Below, piece after piece: positions 51,036-64,000 of a stretch of 64,000 nt of DNA. The position numbers and the translations under genes were made by a program. The DNA is from Amoebidium appalachense (Eukaryota; Ichthyosporea): contig CAVNZM010000009.1 in assembly GCA_963693365.1 (NCBI GenBank), forward strand, positions 1,240,001 through 1,304,000, written 5' to 3'. Numbering within the stretch: position 1 is the stretch's first letter; each line of letters begins with the position of its first letter. A model generated the notes under the pieces. The model worked only from the letters and a program-made list of their open reading frames with translations, was not told where the DNA came from and did no database searches.

Positions 51036-53720
51036 TCCCCCCCCCCCCTCCCCCCACCCCCTATCCCCCCTTCCCCCTCCTCCCCATCTCACAGGGTGCA
51101 AATCGACCGTGAGGCCAACGTTGTAGCCACCGTCAACGTCAACTATCCCGACGCCGAACTTCAGGCTGCCATCACAAAAGTGATCCAAAACGGCGCAGGT
51201 CCCAACATCTCCGTGGTAGTCATGACGGTGAATTTACCCGCGCCATATGTTATTTCTTCGGGTGCAAACGGTACACTTTTTATTAACAATGACACGCTCA
51301 ACGATAAAAACCTCACGTCGACCATTTGGGTGTCTTCTACTGCGTGCAATAATGTTGCCAACGGGGCCATGTGCAATCAGAACATCACCTTCAATATGAC
51401 GGGGTGTGATCTGACCGGCCAGTTTCAGCTTATCAATGTTCCCCTTGCATGCCAGGAATCTACCGCTGCCGACATGTGCCCAACAATCACGGCCGGAGCC
51501 GACATCAACTTCTTCCTCCAAACTAACAACTTCTGCGAGATTTCCGAAACTAATCTTAGCGCTCTTTTTGACGCGGAAATTCGCCTGCGCGAAAATCCGT
51601 ACTACAACAGCACCAAGCCTACCGACAGCTTTAACCTAGGCGACATTTCCTATTGGTCGATTCTCCTCTGGACCAATCGCACGGGAATTATGATTTCGGC
51701 CGCGACGGTCACAAAAGTGGTCCGCACATCGAACGGTGACTGCACCCAGTCTGCCGAATATGCGGGATATATGTCGGATATCAACAGCCTCGTGCAGAAT
51801 TTTCGGCCTAATCTCGTCCCCCAGGAGATCCAGTTCCCCATGCCGGTCACCGCGGCTATGGCGTGCGCGTCTGCCAGCACCACCGAAAACATAATCAGTT
51901 TCAATTTTACGATCCTCGTCGATTATTTGGATGGTTCTACCCCCGCTGGGGCTCGGCGGCGGCGGCGGCGCGAGTACGAATCCTACAACTACGCCTTCGA
52001 CCCGTCCCTCTTTCAATACGACACGCACACGCTTTCTCGTCGCGCCGTTGGCGAGAAGAATGCAACGAAGGAAAACGTCGGTGTGAGCACGAGTAAACCC
52101 GCACCAGAACCCGCCCCTGCCGGCTCGACGGATAGCGGAAGCAGTAACACGACAATGTATATTATTGCGGGTGTGTCCGGGGCGGTCATTTTGTGCTGTT
52201 GTTGTTGCTGCTGCTGCGTGGGGGTGTACATGATGCAGCAGAACAAGAAGAAGAAGAAGAAGAAGAAGCAGGCGGCGTTGGGCCAGAGTGCAAACAGTGC
52301 CATGATGTTCCCCATGGGCGCAACCACCACCCAGCTCGGCCAGGGCGGACCAATTCACGGCGCAGGGAGCATGACGTTCGATTCCGATACCGTCTATGGG
52401 CAGAACGAGTTCGATTCGCTAAATGGAAACGGTAATATGGCGGCGATCGCGGTCGGCGGAATGGAGATGAGCATGATGAACAATATGAATCGGGGTATGG
52501 GGGGTAATTCGATGGGTATGGGCGGTGGAATGGGAATGGATATGGGTGGAAATAATATGGACATGGGCCAAATGGGAATGGGGATGAATAACGGAATGGG
52601 AATGGGGATGAATAACGGGATAGGGATGAACAATGGAATGGGAATGGGAATGAACAATGGAATGGGAATGGGAATGAACAATGGAATGGGAATGGGAATG
52701 AACAATGGAATGGGAATGGGAATGAACAATGGAATGGGAATGGGAATGAACAATGGAACGGGAATGAATAATGGTATGGGTATGGGGATGGGAGGAATGG
52801 GGATGAACGACATGGCAATGAACGCCATGGGAATGTCCGGTGGCGGAATGGGTATGATGAATAACAACACGGGAATGATGAACGCAAACATGGGGGCCGG
52901 TATGGGAATGAATAATATGGGTATGGGGGGTGGTATGGGAATGGGGGGCGGAATGGGAATGGGTATGGGCGACATGGGTATGGGTATGGGAATGGGCGGC
53001 GTGACGTTAAATCGGGCCTCTGCCAGTGTGGCGATGCTGAGCGATGCGTCAAATTTCAACCAAATGGGCATGGTTGTAGGCCCCGACATCGACGTTGCAC
53101 CACTAGGCGTCGGCCGGATACCGATGGAAACCGATTTCGAGCGATTGGAGCGACTCGAGCAGATGGATCGCATGGATTTCACCCGATCGGTCGGAGCGCT
53201 AAACCTGGTGCCGCAGCCCCGCGCCACTTCTCTAGTTGATGGCTACAGTCATCGGTATAACGACCCCGGATCGCCAAGATTTTCCGATGACGGCAGTCGC
53301 GAACCTCGGGGGAGAATGCGCGAACTCGAGCCCCTCCAGTCCAACGGCATCTGGCGCAATCGGTCTTCCGACGTTCTTACCCGACCAGATGACGTCATTG
53401 TGCGGGATGCCCGTGAACATTTGGCCATGCTGGCACGGAAAGCGAGCAGGGAGAGTGCATTCACAGACCCCGACACCACGGTACCACACAAATTTCACGG
53501 TACGGTGAAGCGATTGGATGAGAGCGGCACGTCTATCGGGTCGGGTGGATCGGCCGGGTCTTCCGGATCGGGCCAGCCTCTGAGATCGGCCGCGTTTGGG
53601 GAGGCCTCTTTTGATAGGAGATCGTCTGTTCGGAGTGTCAAGAGCGATGTGACGGTATTGAGCAATCAGGGTAGGGGGGTGGTGGGGACGGTAGACCCGA
53701 CTAGTGTTGTCCGTATTTAA
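48266..53720 (+). CDS. Large type I membrane protein: beta-helix ectodomain, furin-like site, Cys8 membrane segment, Gly-Met-Asn cytoplasmic repeats
   Basis: Exons 48266-48661, 49783-50162, 50574-50654 and 51095-53720 join in phase to 1160 residues. An acceptor 12 bases later in exon 3 also fits. Residues 1-25 are a signal peptide. Residues 28-130 look like the start of a right-handed parallel beta-helix (AVINAQSGDTLQLLPGYYDE, then ELYITADPANVT), and exon 2 continues it. Residues 287-570 are Cys-containing with many N-glycosylation sequons. RRRRRRE at about 574 is a furin-type site. The membrane helix at about 642-664 contains eight consecutive cysteines and is followed by nine lysines. The cytoplasmic part has a Gly/Met/Asn-rich region (740-923) with tandem NNGMGMGM, then an acidic/basic Ser-rich tail. 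A beta-rich, Cys-bearing ectodomain plus furin site and membrane helix recalls zona-pellucida-type proteins, but I cannot confirm that fold. The inferred role is in adhesion or the cell surface coat. Confidence 0.8.
48681..48920 (+). mobile_element. Poly-C-tailed SINE-like repeat, full copy in intron 1
   Basis: Begins 19 bp after the exon 1 donor and is almost identical to 38475-38713. Ends GACGCATTCAAAA followed by C-rich sequence. Sense orientation. Confidence 0.85.
49336..49393 (+). repeat. C(n)A(n) bipartite tract in intron 1
   Basis: C-rich run passing into about 18 A and then A/G. Confidence 0.9.
50543..50558 (+). mobile_element. 3'-end fragment of the SINE-like repeat next to the exon 3 acceptor
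   Basis: CGCATTCAAACCCCCC is the last part of the SINE-like repeat. It stands 13 bp before the exon 3 acceptor, so its C-run forms the polypyrimidine tract. Confidence 0.6.
50730..51003 (+). mobile_element. Diverged SINE-like repeat in intron 3
   Basis: From CATAAGCAACCCTGCTCGTC to TTCCGCATTCAAA, then a long C-run reaching the exon 4 acceptor at 51094. The internal hairpin is kept by matched change: GTCTGAGTT pairs with AACTCAGAC, where other copies have GTATCTGAGTT with AACTCGGGTAC. GGGGTCGAAACTC is the B-box-like motif. Confidence 0.75.
52580..52765 (+). repeat. Coding 24-bp minisatellite (NNGMGMGM)n
   Basis: About six near-identical 24-bp units (AACAATGGAATGGGAATGGG and then AATG) inside exon 4 encode the octapeptide repeat. 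Nucleotide identity between units is almost complete, so expansion is recent. Confidence 0.95.
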
Positions 53721-54313
53721 GTTGTAGTTATGGTAGCTAGGGCATGATTATAGTATTAAGTTTTGAAAGGCCCAGTGGTTTCTCCTGTTTTATTGCCGTA
53801 GGTTTGCAATAATGGTGATTGGTGCTGTTTTTTTTTTCTTTCTTAGTCTAGTGGTGATCGATGGTGTTGAAATCGAAGCAACTTGCCATAGATTTACAGT
53901 ATGTACGGGGTTTAGAGACGTACAAACACCCACACACGCACCAACACAAACAAACACACCCACCCGCAAATCACTAATCGAACAGCCGCTTAGACAGGTA
54001 ATATCTGCAGCGTGTTTCCGAACCAGAACCAGTAAGAGCTGATAGGCGCTAGATGGCAGCCTGAGAAGTAATTGTGTGCACTGTGTGCCCACCCACCCCT
54101 GGCTGGGTGGCAAGTAGACATAATGATTTGACCATTTTTCCCTGACATGTCTTTAGGTTCAACAGTTCGTATCTGTTTCACAGGGTACACAAGTCATCCG
54201 TTTTGTGCTTCTGTCATTACGTGTCTGTTTCACTGGGTACACAAGTCATCCGTTTTGTGCTTCTGTCATTACGTTATGTTGATCTGTCCCCCCCCCCCCC
54301 CCCCCCCCCCCCT

Positions 54314-54352
<39 letters not shown>

Positions 54353-54934
54353 AAAAAAACTCCGAAACTTTCCATCCCCCCCCCCCCCCCCCCCCCCCCC
54401 CCCAGCCCTCTAGCCTTATGTACCCCTGAGTGTCGAATTCACATCCAGGCCTCGGCCCCATCATGCTGCAGCCGAGGGTTTGCTATGCACCTTCTAATCA
54501 TTATGATAATGCCTGTATACATGATGTGGGTTGCACAAGCCCCCCCCCCCCCCCCCCCCCCCCCCCCATATGCCCCCCCCCCCCCCCCATCTCTCGAGCT
54601 CTCCCTGGTGCAAGCCGCATCATGATCACGCAGGGCAAATCCTTCGATATATACAATCTCAGAATGCGGACTAATGTGTACTTGAAAACAAAAACAAGTT
54701 TCTTTTCTTTTCTTTTTTTTTTTTTTTAAAAAAAAAATAAAAAAATTTGATATATCTCCACATATGGTGTCTATCTGACACGGTTATATCTCCACATAAA
54801 AATCTGTATGATGTAAGTGTATACGTAACATCGATTTGTACATGTATATCTCGTTGGGTGGAAGTACTGTTGGCCTTGGTGTCGACAAATCATCACAGCT
54901 CACCTACATGCCGTAAATAAACAGCACATCCCCC

Positions 54935-54969
<35 letters not shown>

Positions 54970-55440
54970 TACCCAAACTTAACTGGATAAGAACTATGCG
55001 ACTATTGGCTGGAACAAAATTGTCCCAGATGCGAATCCAATCGGATCGTACCGTTTTTATCGGCAAATGCCAAAGATAAATGATTCGGGCGATAGCCCGC
55101 GAAGTCTTCTATACGATAGCGCATAGGTTTCATTGTTACCGAAGCGCTGTACGCGCCAGGTTGTATTTAGTTGGGGTACTACCAGAAGGGGTGTCGACCG
55201 CCTACAACCGGGAAAACGGTTCGTTATTTCGCACAAAATGAACAGAAACCGCTATTCAGCTAAACTACGTCAGCAAAACGTGACCATTGCTGCCCAGACC
55301 ATGGCCCAAATGTCTTTATCAGCATCGAAATTCCAGCAAGATCAAACACAGTTGAAGAAGTGTGATTGGCTAAAGGAAGTTTCATCTGCAAAAGCTTGGC
55401 TTGTTTATTCTGAACTACATTTGTATTAGAATTGTGTGCT
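53721..55440. other. Intergenic: tandem duplication, C(n)A(n) tracts, unassigned frames
   Basis: A 52-bp tandem duplication lies at 54172-54273 (TCTGTTTCACNGGGTACACA and then AGTCATCCG, twice). C-runs with an A-run lie at 54288-54359, C-runs at 54541-54590 and 54930-54967, and T/A runs at 54710-54745. A plus-strand frame at 55133-55429 has ordinary composition (segment MAQMSLSASKFQQDQTQLKK) but a non-ATG start and no partner. Confidence 0.5.
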
Positions 55441-56456
55441 GTTAAAATTTTATCTAGAAATAAATATTTCAGGAATCGCTTTCAAATATAAAGGCATATA
55501 GATACAGCATTCTGACATAACAACACTCCATGTACACCAGTGGTCCAGGAGACTCCCATACGTAGTACGTGCGTGGGTTCATTACAGCCTTTATTGGTGA
55601 ATTATCACGCATTCTCTATGCCGTTAGCATATGGAGATCTTTTAGTTCAATTCGTAAGTTTGCAATACATACAATATCGTTATATATTATATAAACTGTT
55701 ATACATAGGTAAATAACATGCTTTTATATCTTTGTATATGCGTGCGCCCGTATATACGTGCTCGTGTGTGTGCCTGTGTGTGCACCGTATGCCGTATGCA
55801 CGGTGTGCCCCGACGCCGTGCGTGCCGTGCAAGCGAGCTCATCAACTCCCTCAAACTCCTAATGCGAATTTGTATTTGGGGGGTTTTCCATTGGGTAGTT
55901 TATAAATTTTTTGCGGAACTTGAAGACGACTCTTGCCTCAAGTTACAAGTATAAATCTTTCTAAAGCTTGGTTAATAATTTTGTTTGGATACATTAAGAT
56001 AAGAGTTTGGTATTTCTAAACGTAATTTTTTTCTGTGTCTCCGCTTAAACGGCACTACTCGCGGCGGCTGTGCGAATCAAGGATATCATTCCTGCAGGGC
56101 AAAGCAGCGCCCCCACAATTTAAGTTTTGGAGGTCACATCTGGCTGCTGCGTGAGTCGTTAGTGATTAGTCGGGGAGGCTGTGTATGCACGGACGAGTGC
56201 GAGTGCGAACGCTCGTTTAATGAGCAAAATCGGCAAAAACCGATTCCGGTGATGATTAGCCATTAGCGTGCTCATTTTTTACCAAAAAGGTCAGAGGAGC
56301 CAGTGCAGAGGGGACACATCACCGGCTGGCTCATTAAATCGAATCAAAACCGTTGTCGACAGGAAAACGAAATATGGAATGCATTTTTGTGCACCCCCTT
56401 GATCCCGGGTTGTGGAGTGTGGACCCCCTTGACCCCGTTTATTTTTTTTGACTTCA
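55441..56456. other. No recognisable gene
   Basis: AT-rich sequence. A short plus-strand frame at 55718-55954 is unassigned. Sequence at 56150-56460 leads into the retroelement head below. Confidence 0.5.
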
Positions 56457-57080
56457 AAGGAGGGAGTCCCACTCAGGGAAACGTGACTGCAGCGTGTGTG
56501 TGGTGTGGCCTGGTGTATTCCTACTGCTGTGAGAGTGTGGGGGCATCTCCCTTTCGCGGAGTTTCTCGCTTGAGAAGTGGTTTCTTCAACGCCTGGTGGT
56601 CCACTGCAACACGTGGTAACTGCTACACGCTGTCTACGCTTCTACGCGACCTATTGGCGGTGGGCTGCTGCAACTTCTTCAGCTACTTCTGCGCTGCGTG
56701 AGTGGAGGGGCGGCTATTTGGTCGTCGGGGAGCTTTCCAAGTGACTGCCAGTCCCTAATTACCCTCCGTCGTATGGCAATGACCGGGTTTGCTTGCATGC
56801 ATTCTGTAATTGTGTTTTTCTGTGTGTCCTGCCACGACTAGTCCACTTTATCAGAGAGCCTCATGCAGTTTCTCCGGGTTATCTAGGGGTTGGGCCCGTT
56901 GGGATTGTTTTTTAGCTCAGATTTGGTCTGCATTGCTCTTTTAGAGGCTGACTTGCTTGCTGTGCCCCGATAGGTTTTGAGGGGGGCCTGTTGGGAAGGA
57001 GCAGTAATGATGTCTTCTTGCGGAGTGTGGTCTGGTCAACATCGATGCATACGACTAGTTGGAGCGAACTAGTTTCACGC
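56457..57080 (+). mobile_element. Retroelement head (copy 2 of the 7.9-8.5 kb sequence)
   Basis: About 620 bp nearly identical to 7947-8560, from AGGGAGTCCCACTCAGGG to GAACTAGTTTCACGC. It lacks the duplicated TATA unit at its left and the short 3' end of copy 1, and instead continues into a LINE coding remnant. Confidence 0.8.
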
Positions 57081-57249
57081 ACATAGCAAACACGTGCACT
57101 GAACAGCTGGCACGACACTGCATTTGCACGTGTAAGGCCGAGCCTCGGCTGTGGATCCGACATGCCGTGGACAAGTTCAATCGACATATCGGCCTGGAAG
57201 ATGGCATATAAATAAGCCCTTTCCCTTTATCTTGTCGCGATCTTGACCA

Positions 57250-57957
57250 CCAAATTCAGACACATTCGCATATTTTCGGACAGATCACATCATAATCGCA
57301 TATTCCCCAGCCTACCCTCTTTCATGATCAACCCGATCCTTCCTCTCGCTATCTCACTCCCTTTTTCTTTCCTCTTCCTGGTTTTTCTGCCTTTTCGAGT
57401 TATTACCATACGCAGTATAAGTTTCTTTCTCGTTCTCATAGAGAAATCAAAGGTAAAACTCAGTCGGCATGTGTTATGTTCCTTAGGCAACACCGTACTG
57501 GTCGTTATCGCTTTTTGGGAGCTTTGGAAGGATACATTTCTCCTGCTGTACGTATGGATACCACCCTAGTAGATAAGTCTGTATGGTGCTCTGATGTTGA
57601 TATTGCCTGGGAAGTTGTGCAGTGGCGTTGTAATTCTTGTTTCCATCGCCGCTGGTGCCGCTTTTGTGCTGAAATTTTTCATCGAAAGCATGTTGATAGG
57701 TGTGAGTTTTTATGTCGCGTTTTACCTCTTTCCCTACGGGTGTCTGCTACACTGGCTGGCAATGTGAACACTTTTAGACTTTTTGTTGAATTCTATTGGT
57801 CGTCCCATTGAGTATTTATATGATTTTCACACAGTGTTCAGGTATTTCAGTATGCACTTGTTACTGGATAACTCGTGAAGTTTTTATTGTCTTCTCAGTA
57901 AGCCGTGCATACTTGCATATCTTTCCGTCGAATAAATCCAGTCAAAAGAAAAATATT
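57250..57957 (+). mobile_element. LINE C-terminal coding remnant and 3' end
   Basis: Frames at 57476-57811 encode WRCNSCFHRRWCRFCAEIFH and then RKHVDRCEFLCRVLPLSL. This is the C-x2-C-type zinc knuckle with the RKHxDRC core also seen at 22.1 kb and, degenerate, at 6.1 kb. The 3' untranslated end GAATAAATCCAGTCAAAAGAAAAA stops at 57957. No reverse transcriptase remains. With the head at 56457 this may be one internally deleted element of about 1.5 kb. Confidence 0.75.
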
Positions 57958-58579
57958 TCAAGACAAAACCCAGAAATCCACACGGTTTTAGCAATAGGGC
58001 CGAAATCATGGTATTCGCATATACCCACAAGTATTGGCATATTTCTGCACAGAAATATCAAACTTTTCATTTTGGCCGGACAGAATCCTACACCACCAAA
58101 TTCGCAAATTTTAAAAGAAACCACGATTCGTGGTTTACCAAACGTGAATGATATCGCACTTTACCACCCACTTCACATCTCTGAAGCTCTAGAGACTGCG
58201 AAGAAATACTTCATTCACACCCATTCATTTCACCCACAAATTCGCAAAACAAAGCCTCACTCCCCCCCATCCCCATTTACAATGGCGGTAGGGAGAGCCT
58301 TTTGTGCATCATCATGCGGCCTACACAACTGCAAACATTTTAACAACCCCTCCTCATTCCCCCCCTTCCCTTCCCCACACACTTACCCATCCAAACACAC
58401 ACACGCGCACATTCGTAGCTACTACTTCAATGAATCCACCGCCCATTCATTTCCCACACCGCGCTTTCGAAGAAAGAGCTGGGAACACAGTCCAAAGCAC
58501 AAAGTAACAAGCCCAGTTATGTTCGTCCAATAACATGCAAAAAAAAGATTTCAGCTTTAACCCTGTCATGTGCCCATCT
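57958..58579. other. 3' flank of the 58.6-62.1 kb gene
   Basis: Unassigned AT-rich sequence, CA-rich near 58370-58410. No supported exon; no canonical poly-A signal recognised on the minus strand close to the stop. Confidence 0.45.
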
Positions 58580-62143
<3,564 letters not shown>

Positions 62144-62419
62144 CTGTGTGGGAAAAAGTTAGGGCGCGCCATGTAGAAGTACAAGGATATGTCTTTACGC
62201 AGGAGAGGGTGAGGGTTTAGAATGCGAGAGGGTGAGGCTTTGGAATGCGGAGCACGATACGTAGTAAACGTGCACTACGAGACACACACCGTGCAGGTCA
62301 CATGCAAAAACAGACCGCATTTTCGTATGCTTATAATCCCATTTTTTTTAAGTTTCAACGCAGCCCCTTTGCATGCGACTGAAACATACCTTGGTTTCTT
62401 CATGCAGTTCTCTACCTCC

Positions 62420-62468
<49 letters not shown>

Positions 62469-62676
62469 AAAAAAAAAAAAAAAAAACACCCGGAGATAAA
62501 TCTGTATATGCTAAAAACGCGCAAAAAGCAACTACAAGTACTCGGAAATTCAACTGGCCGTTAATAGCCTGAGAAGAAACCTATTTGTTAAAGATAGAAG
62601 CACACCGAAGCATCACCAGCTTCACTTTGGAATCAATGCCACTGTGACTTTTGCCCCCCCCCCCCCCCCCCCCCCC

Positions 62677-62714
<38 letters not shown>

Positions 62715-62963
62715 CCATGCTTCCATGCACTTACTGTTTCACTGGGGCTCTGGACTGCAGACACCCAGCACCTGTAGTGGGATTTCCCCAAAAGAATGAG
62801 CACATTGCAAACATGCCTCCCCCCCCCCCCCCCCCCTCCACCCCCGGCCCCTGGTGCGATTATGGTTATGTCCTTCTAAAATCCCCTCTCAACTGCGTAA
62901 TCCTTCGTTTAATTGCAGGTGATTTGCCTCTGTCATACATCAACTACAACTATAATCCCTCCC

Positions 62964-63017
<54 letters not shown>

Positions 63018-63466
63018 CCGGCGGTTGGACAAATACACCAAGCCACCGACACGAACAACCACACAGTATGCCCAGAATTCTAGTTTTGGTGTTTTTGTTA
63101 GTGTTTTCACGTTACACAAAATGCCTTTTTAAGAGGCTCATGAAAGTTGCCGACTTTTACGTTCAGTGTGGTTCGCACTCGTGGTTCCCACATAGACTAG
63201 GCAACGATGACTAATAATATACTTGGAATGATGATCCCCCCCCACCCCCCCCCCCCCCCCCCAAAAAAAAAAAAAGGGAAAAAGAAAGAAAAGCAAAGGA
63301 GAGCAAACGTAGTAGGAGGAAAAAAAAAAAAACAAAGGCACGAGGGAGGCAAGGAGAGAAGGAGGGGAAAGAAGAAGAAGAAGAAGAAGAAGAAGAAGAA
63401 AGAAAAGAAGAACAAAACGTGATCAAGCACACATACACAGGAAAAAAAACAGCCACCCCACCCCAC
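62144..63466. other. Probable intron or upstream region; poly-C and C(n)A(n) tracts
   Basis: Holds C(n)A(n) at 62420-62486, C-runs at 62655-62711 and 62965-63016, C(n)A(n) at 63236-63275 and an (AAG)n stretch at 63370-63400. AATGCGAGAGGGTGAGGCTT at 62221-62240 and TTGGAATGCGGAGCACGATA at 62241-62260 resemble the inverted end of the SINE-like repeat. No exon seen. Confidence 0.5.
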
Positions 63467-63618
63467 CTGTAAGTTATGGATACCCTCCGCTTGGTGCTGC
63501 CCCTATCATCCACCACCACAGTTTTCTGTATTGGCTCCTGCCCAGGCAGGGGAAGCTCACCCACAGGCACGGAGACAGACCCTACGGTTTCAAACCCAAG
63601 AAGTTTCTTGGTTTTGAC
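63467..63618 (-). CDS. C2-domain-like exon
   Basis: Bounded by an ACTACTCAG acceptor and an AG/GTGGGG donor, 50 codons plus two bases: KLLGFETVGSVSVPVGELPL, then a charged turn and STKRRVSITYR. The pattern LLG-x-V-x-V-P-V-x-E-L-P-L followed by RVSITYR resembles the second half of a C2 membrane-binding domain. The end phase (2) does not fit the exon at 62143 (phase 0), so an unseen exon lies between, or this is a separate gene running off the window. Confidence 0.4.
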
Positions 63619-63852
63619 CTGAGTAGTGGTGGAAAAAAATGGGGGCGGGGGTGGGGTTGGGGGGAGGGGGGACACCGGAGAGGGGAGAGGGAAAAGGAGT
63701 TGGTACCTGGCTTAAAACGAGCAATCTATTTATTGATTTATCTTGGCATAGTATTATATAATGATATGAAAACCATTGCTCAGTCCATTGCAATATTAAA
63801 TACAACCACTACGTTTTACCATCACAACTGTTGCTACTACTATTACTACCAT

Positions 63853-63884
<32 letters not shown>

Positions 63885-63922
63885 TTATTGTTATTATTAT
63901 TATCATTATTATTATTTAAATT

Positions 63923-63957
<35 letters not shown>

Positions 63958-64000
63958 TCGGGGAGGGGGGAGGGGAGGGGGGAGGGGAGTGGGGGGGGAA
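63619..64000. repeat. Trinucleotide (TAC/TAT)n, (GT)n and G-rich window edge
   Basis: ACT/ATT trinucleotide repeats at 63835-63915, GT repeat at 63922-63948, G-rich sequence at 63960-64000. Confidence 0.9.

Noticed and set aside
51095-52000. Zona pellucida domain in the surface protein
   Set aside because: The furin site, membrane helix and Cys-bearing beta-rich region are suggestive, but I could not match the conserved cysteine spacing by eye.
52186-53227. Long minus-strand frames opposite exon 4 of the surface protein
   Set aside because: Shadows of the Gly/Met/Asn repeats; the plus strand has the phase-compatible exons, signal peptide and membrane helix.

Overview
This is a nuclear eukaryotic window, most likely from a unicellular eukaryote. 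It carries spliced genes with GT-AG introns of about 0.3 to 1.9 kb, non-LTR retrotransposon remains, and a very heavy load of microsatellites and long poly-C/poly-G tracts. A ubiquitin-like/ribosomal protein S30 fusion of 133 residues and a class C GPCR with a bacterial-type solute-binding ectodomain suggest a protist close to animals (unicellular Holozoa) or a lineage with a similar gene set. That placement is inference. Most long open frames here are translations of repeats (poly-Pro, His-Thr, Ser-Leu, Arg-Glu) and are not annotated.

Layout. 1-10977: low-complexity tracts, a LINE fragment (5.85-6.72 kb), a retroelement with a duplicated TATA-bearing 5' unit (7.76-8.73 kb), and no firm gene. 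10978-21335 (+): 12-exon receptor with a solute-binding domain, seven membrane helices and a C-terminal coiled coil. 21.66-23.6 kb: foldback repeat and a 5'-truncated LINE (-). 25086-29786 (-): six-exon nuclear protein with a GCR1-like C-terminal domain. 30.67-31.86 kb: 150-bp direct repeats around a retrotransposon pol remnant. 33541-35825 (-): FAU-type fusion gene. 36645-37758 (+): possible small two-exon gene. 40216-43890 (+): isoprenylcysteine methyltransferase-like membrane enzyme. 44.4-45.6 kb: purine tract. 47.2-47.6 kb: LINE 3' end. 48266-53720 (+): large single-pass surface protein. 56.4-57.96 kb: retroelement head plus LINE 3' part. 58580-62143 (-): unrecognised four-exon gene tail, with a C2-like exon further upstream at 63467-63618. 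All exon chains were checked for reading phase by hand and join in frame; the 63467 exon is the exception, since it does not join 62143 directly.

No pathway links the genes. Two encode surface proteins (receptor and beta-helix protein), one a membrane methyltransferase, one a ribosomal protein precursor and one a probable DNA-binding regulator. The most unusual features are structural. In two unrelated genes an intron ends in a tandem array whose unit repeats the true 3' splice junction. A short interspersed repeat with a poly-C 3' end sits in sense orientation in introns and abuts splice acceptors. In most introns the C-rich strand is the coding strand.
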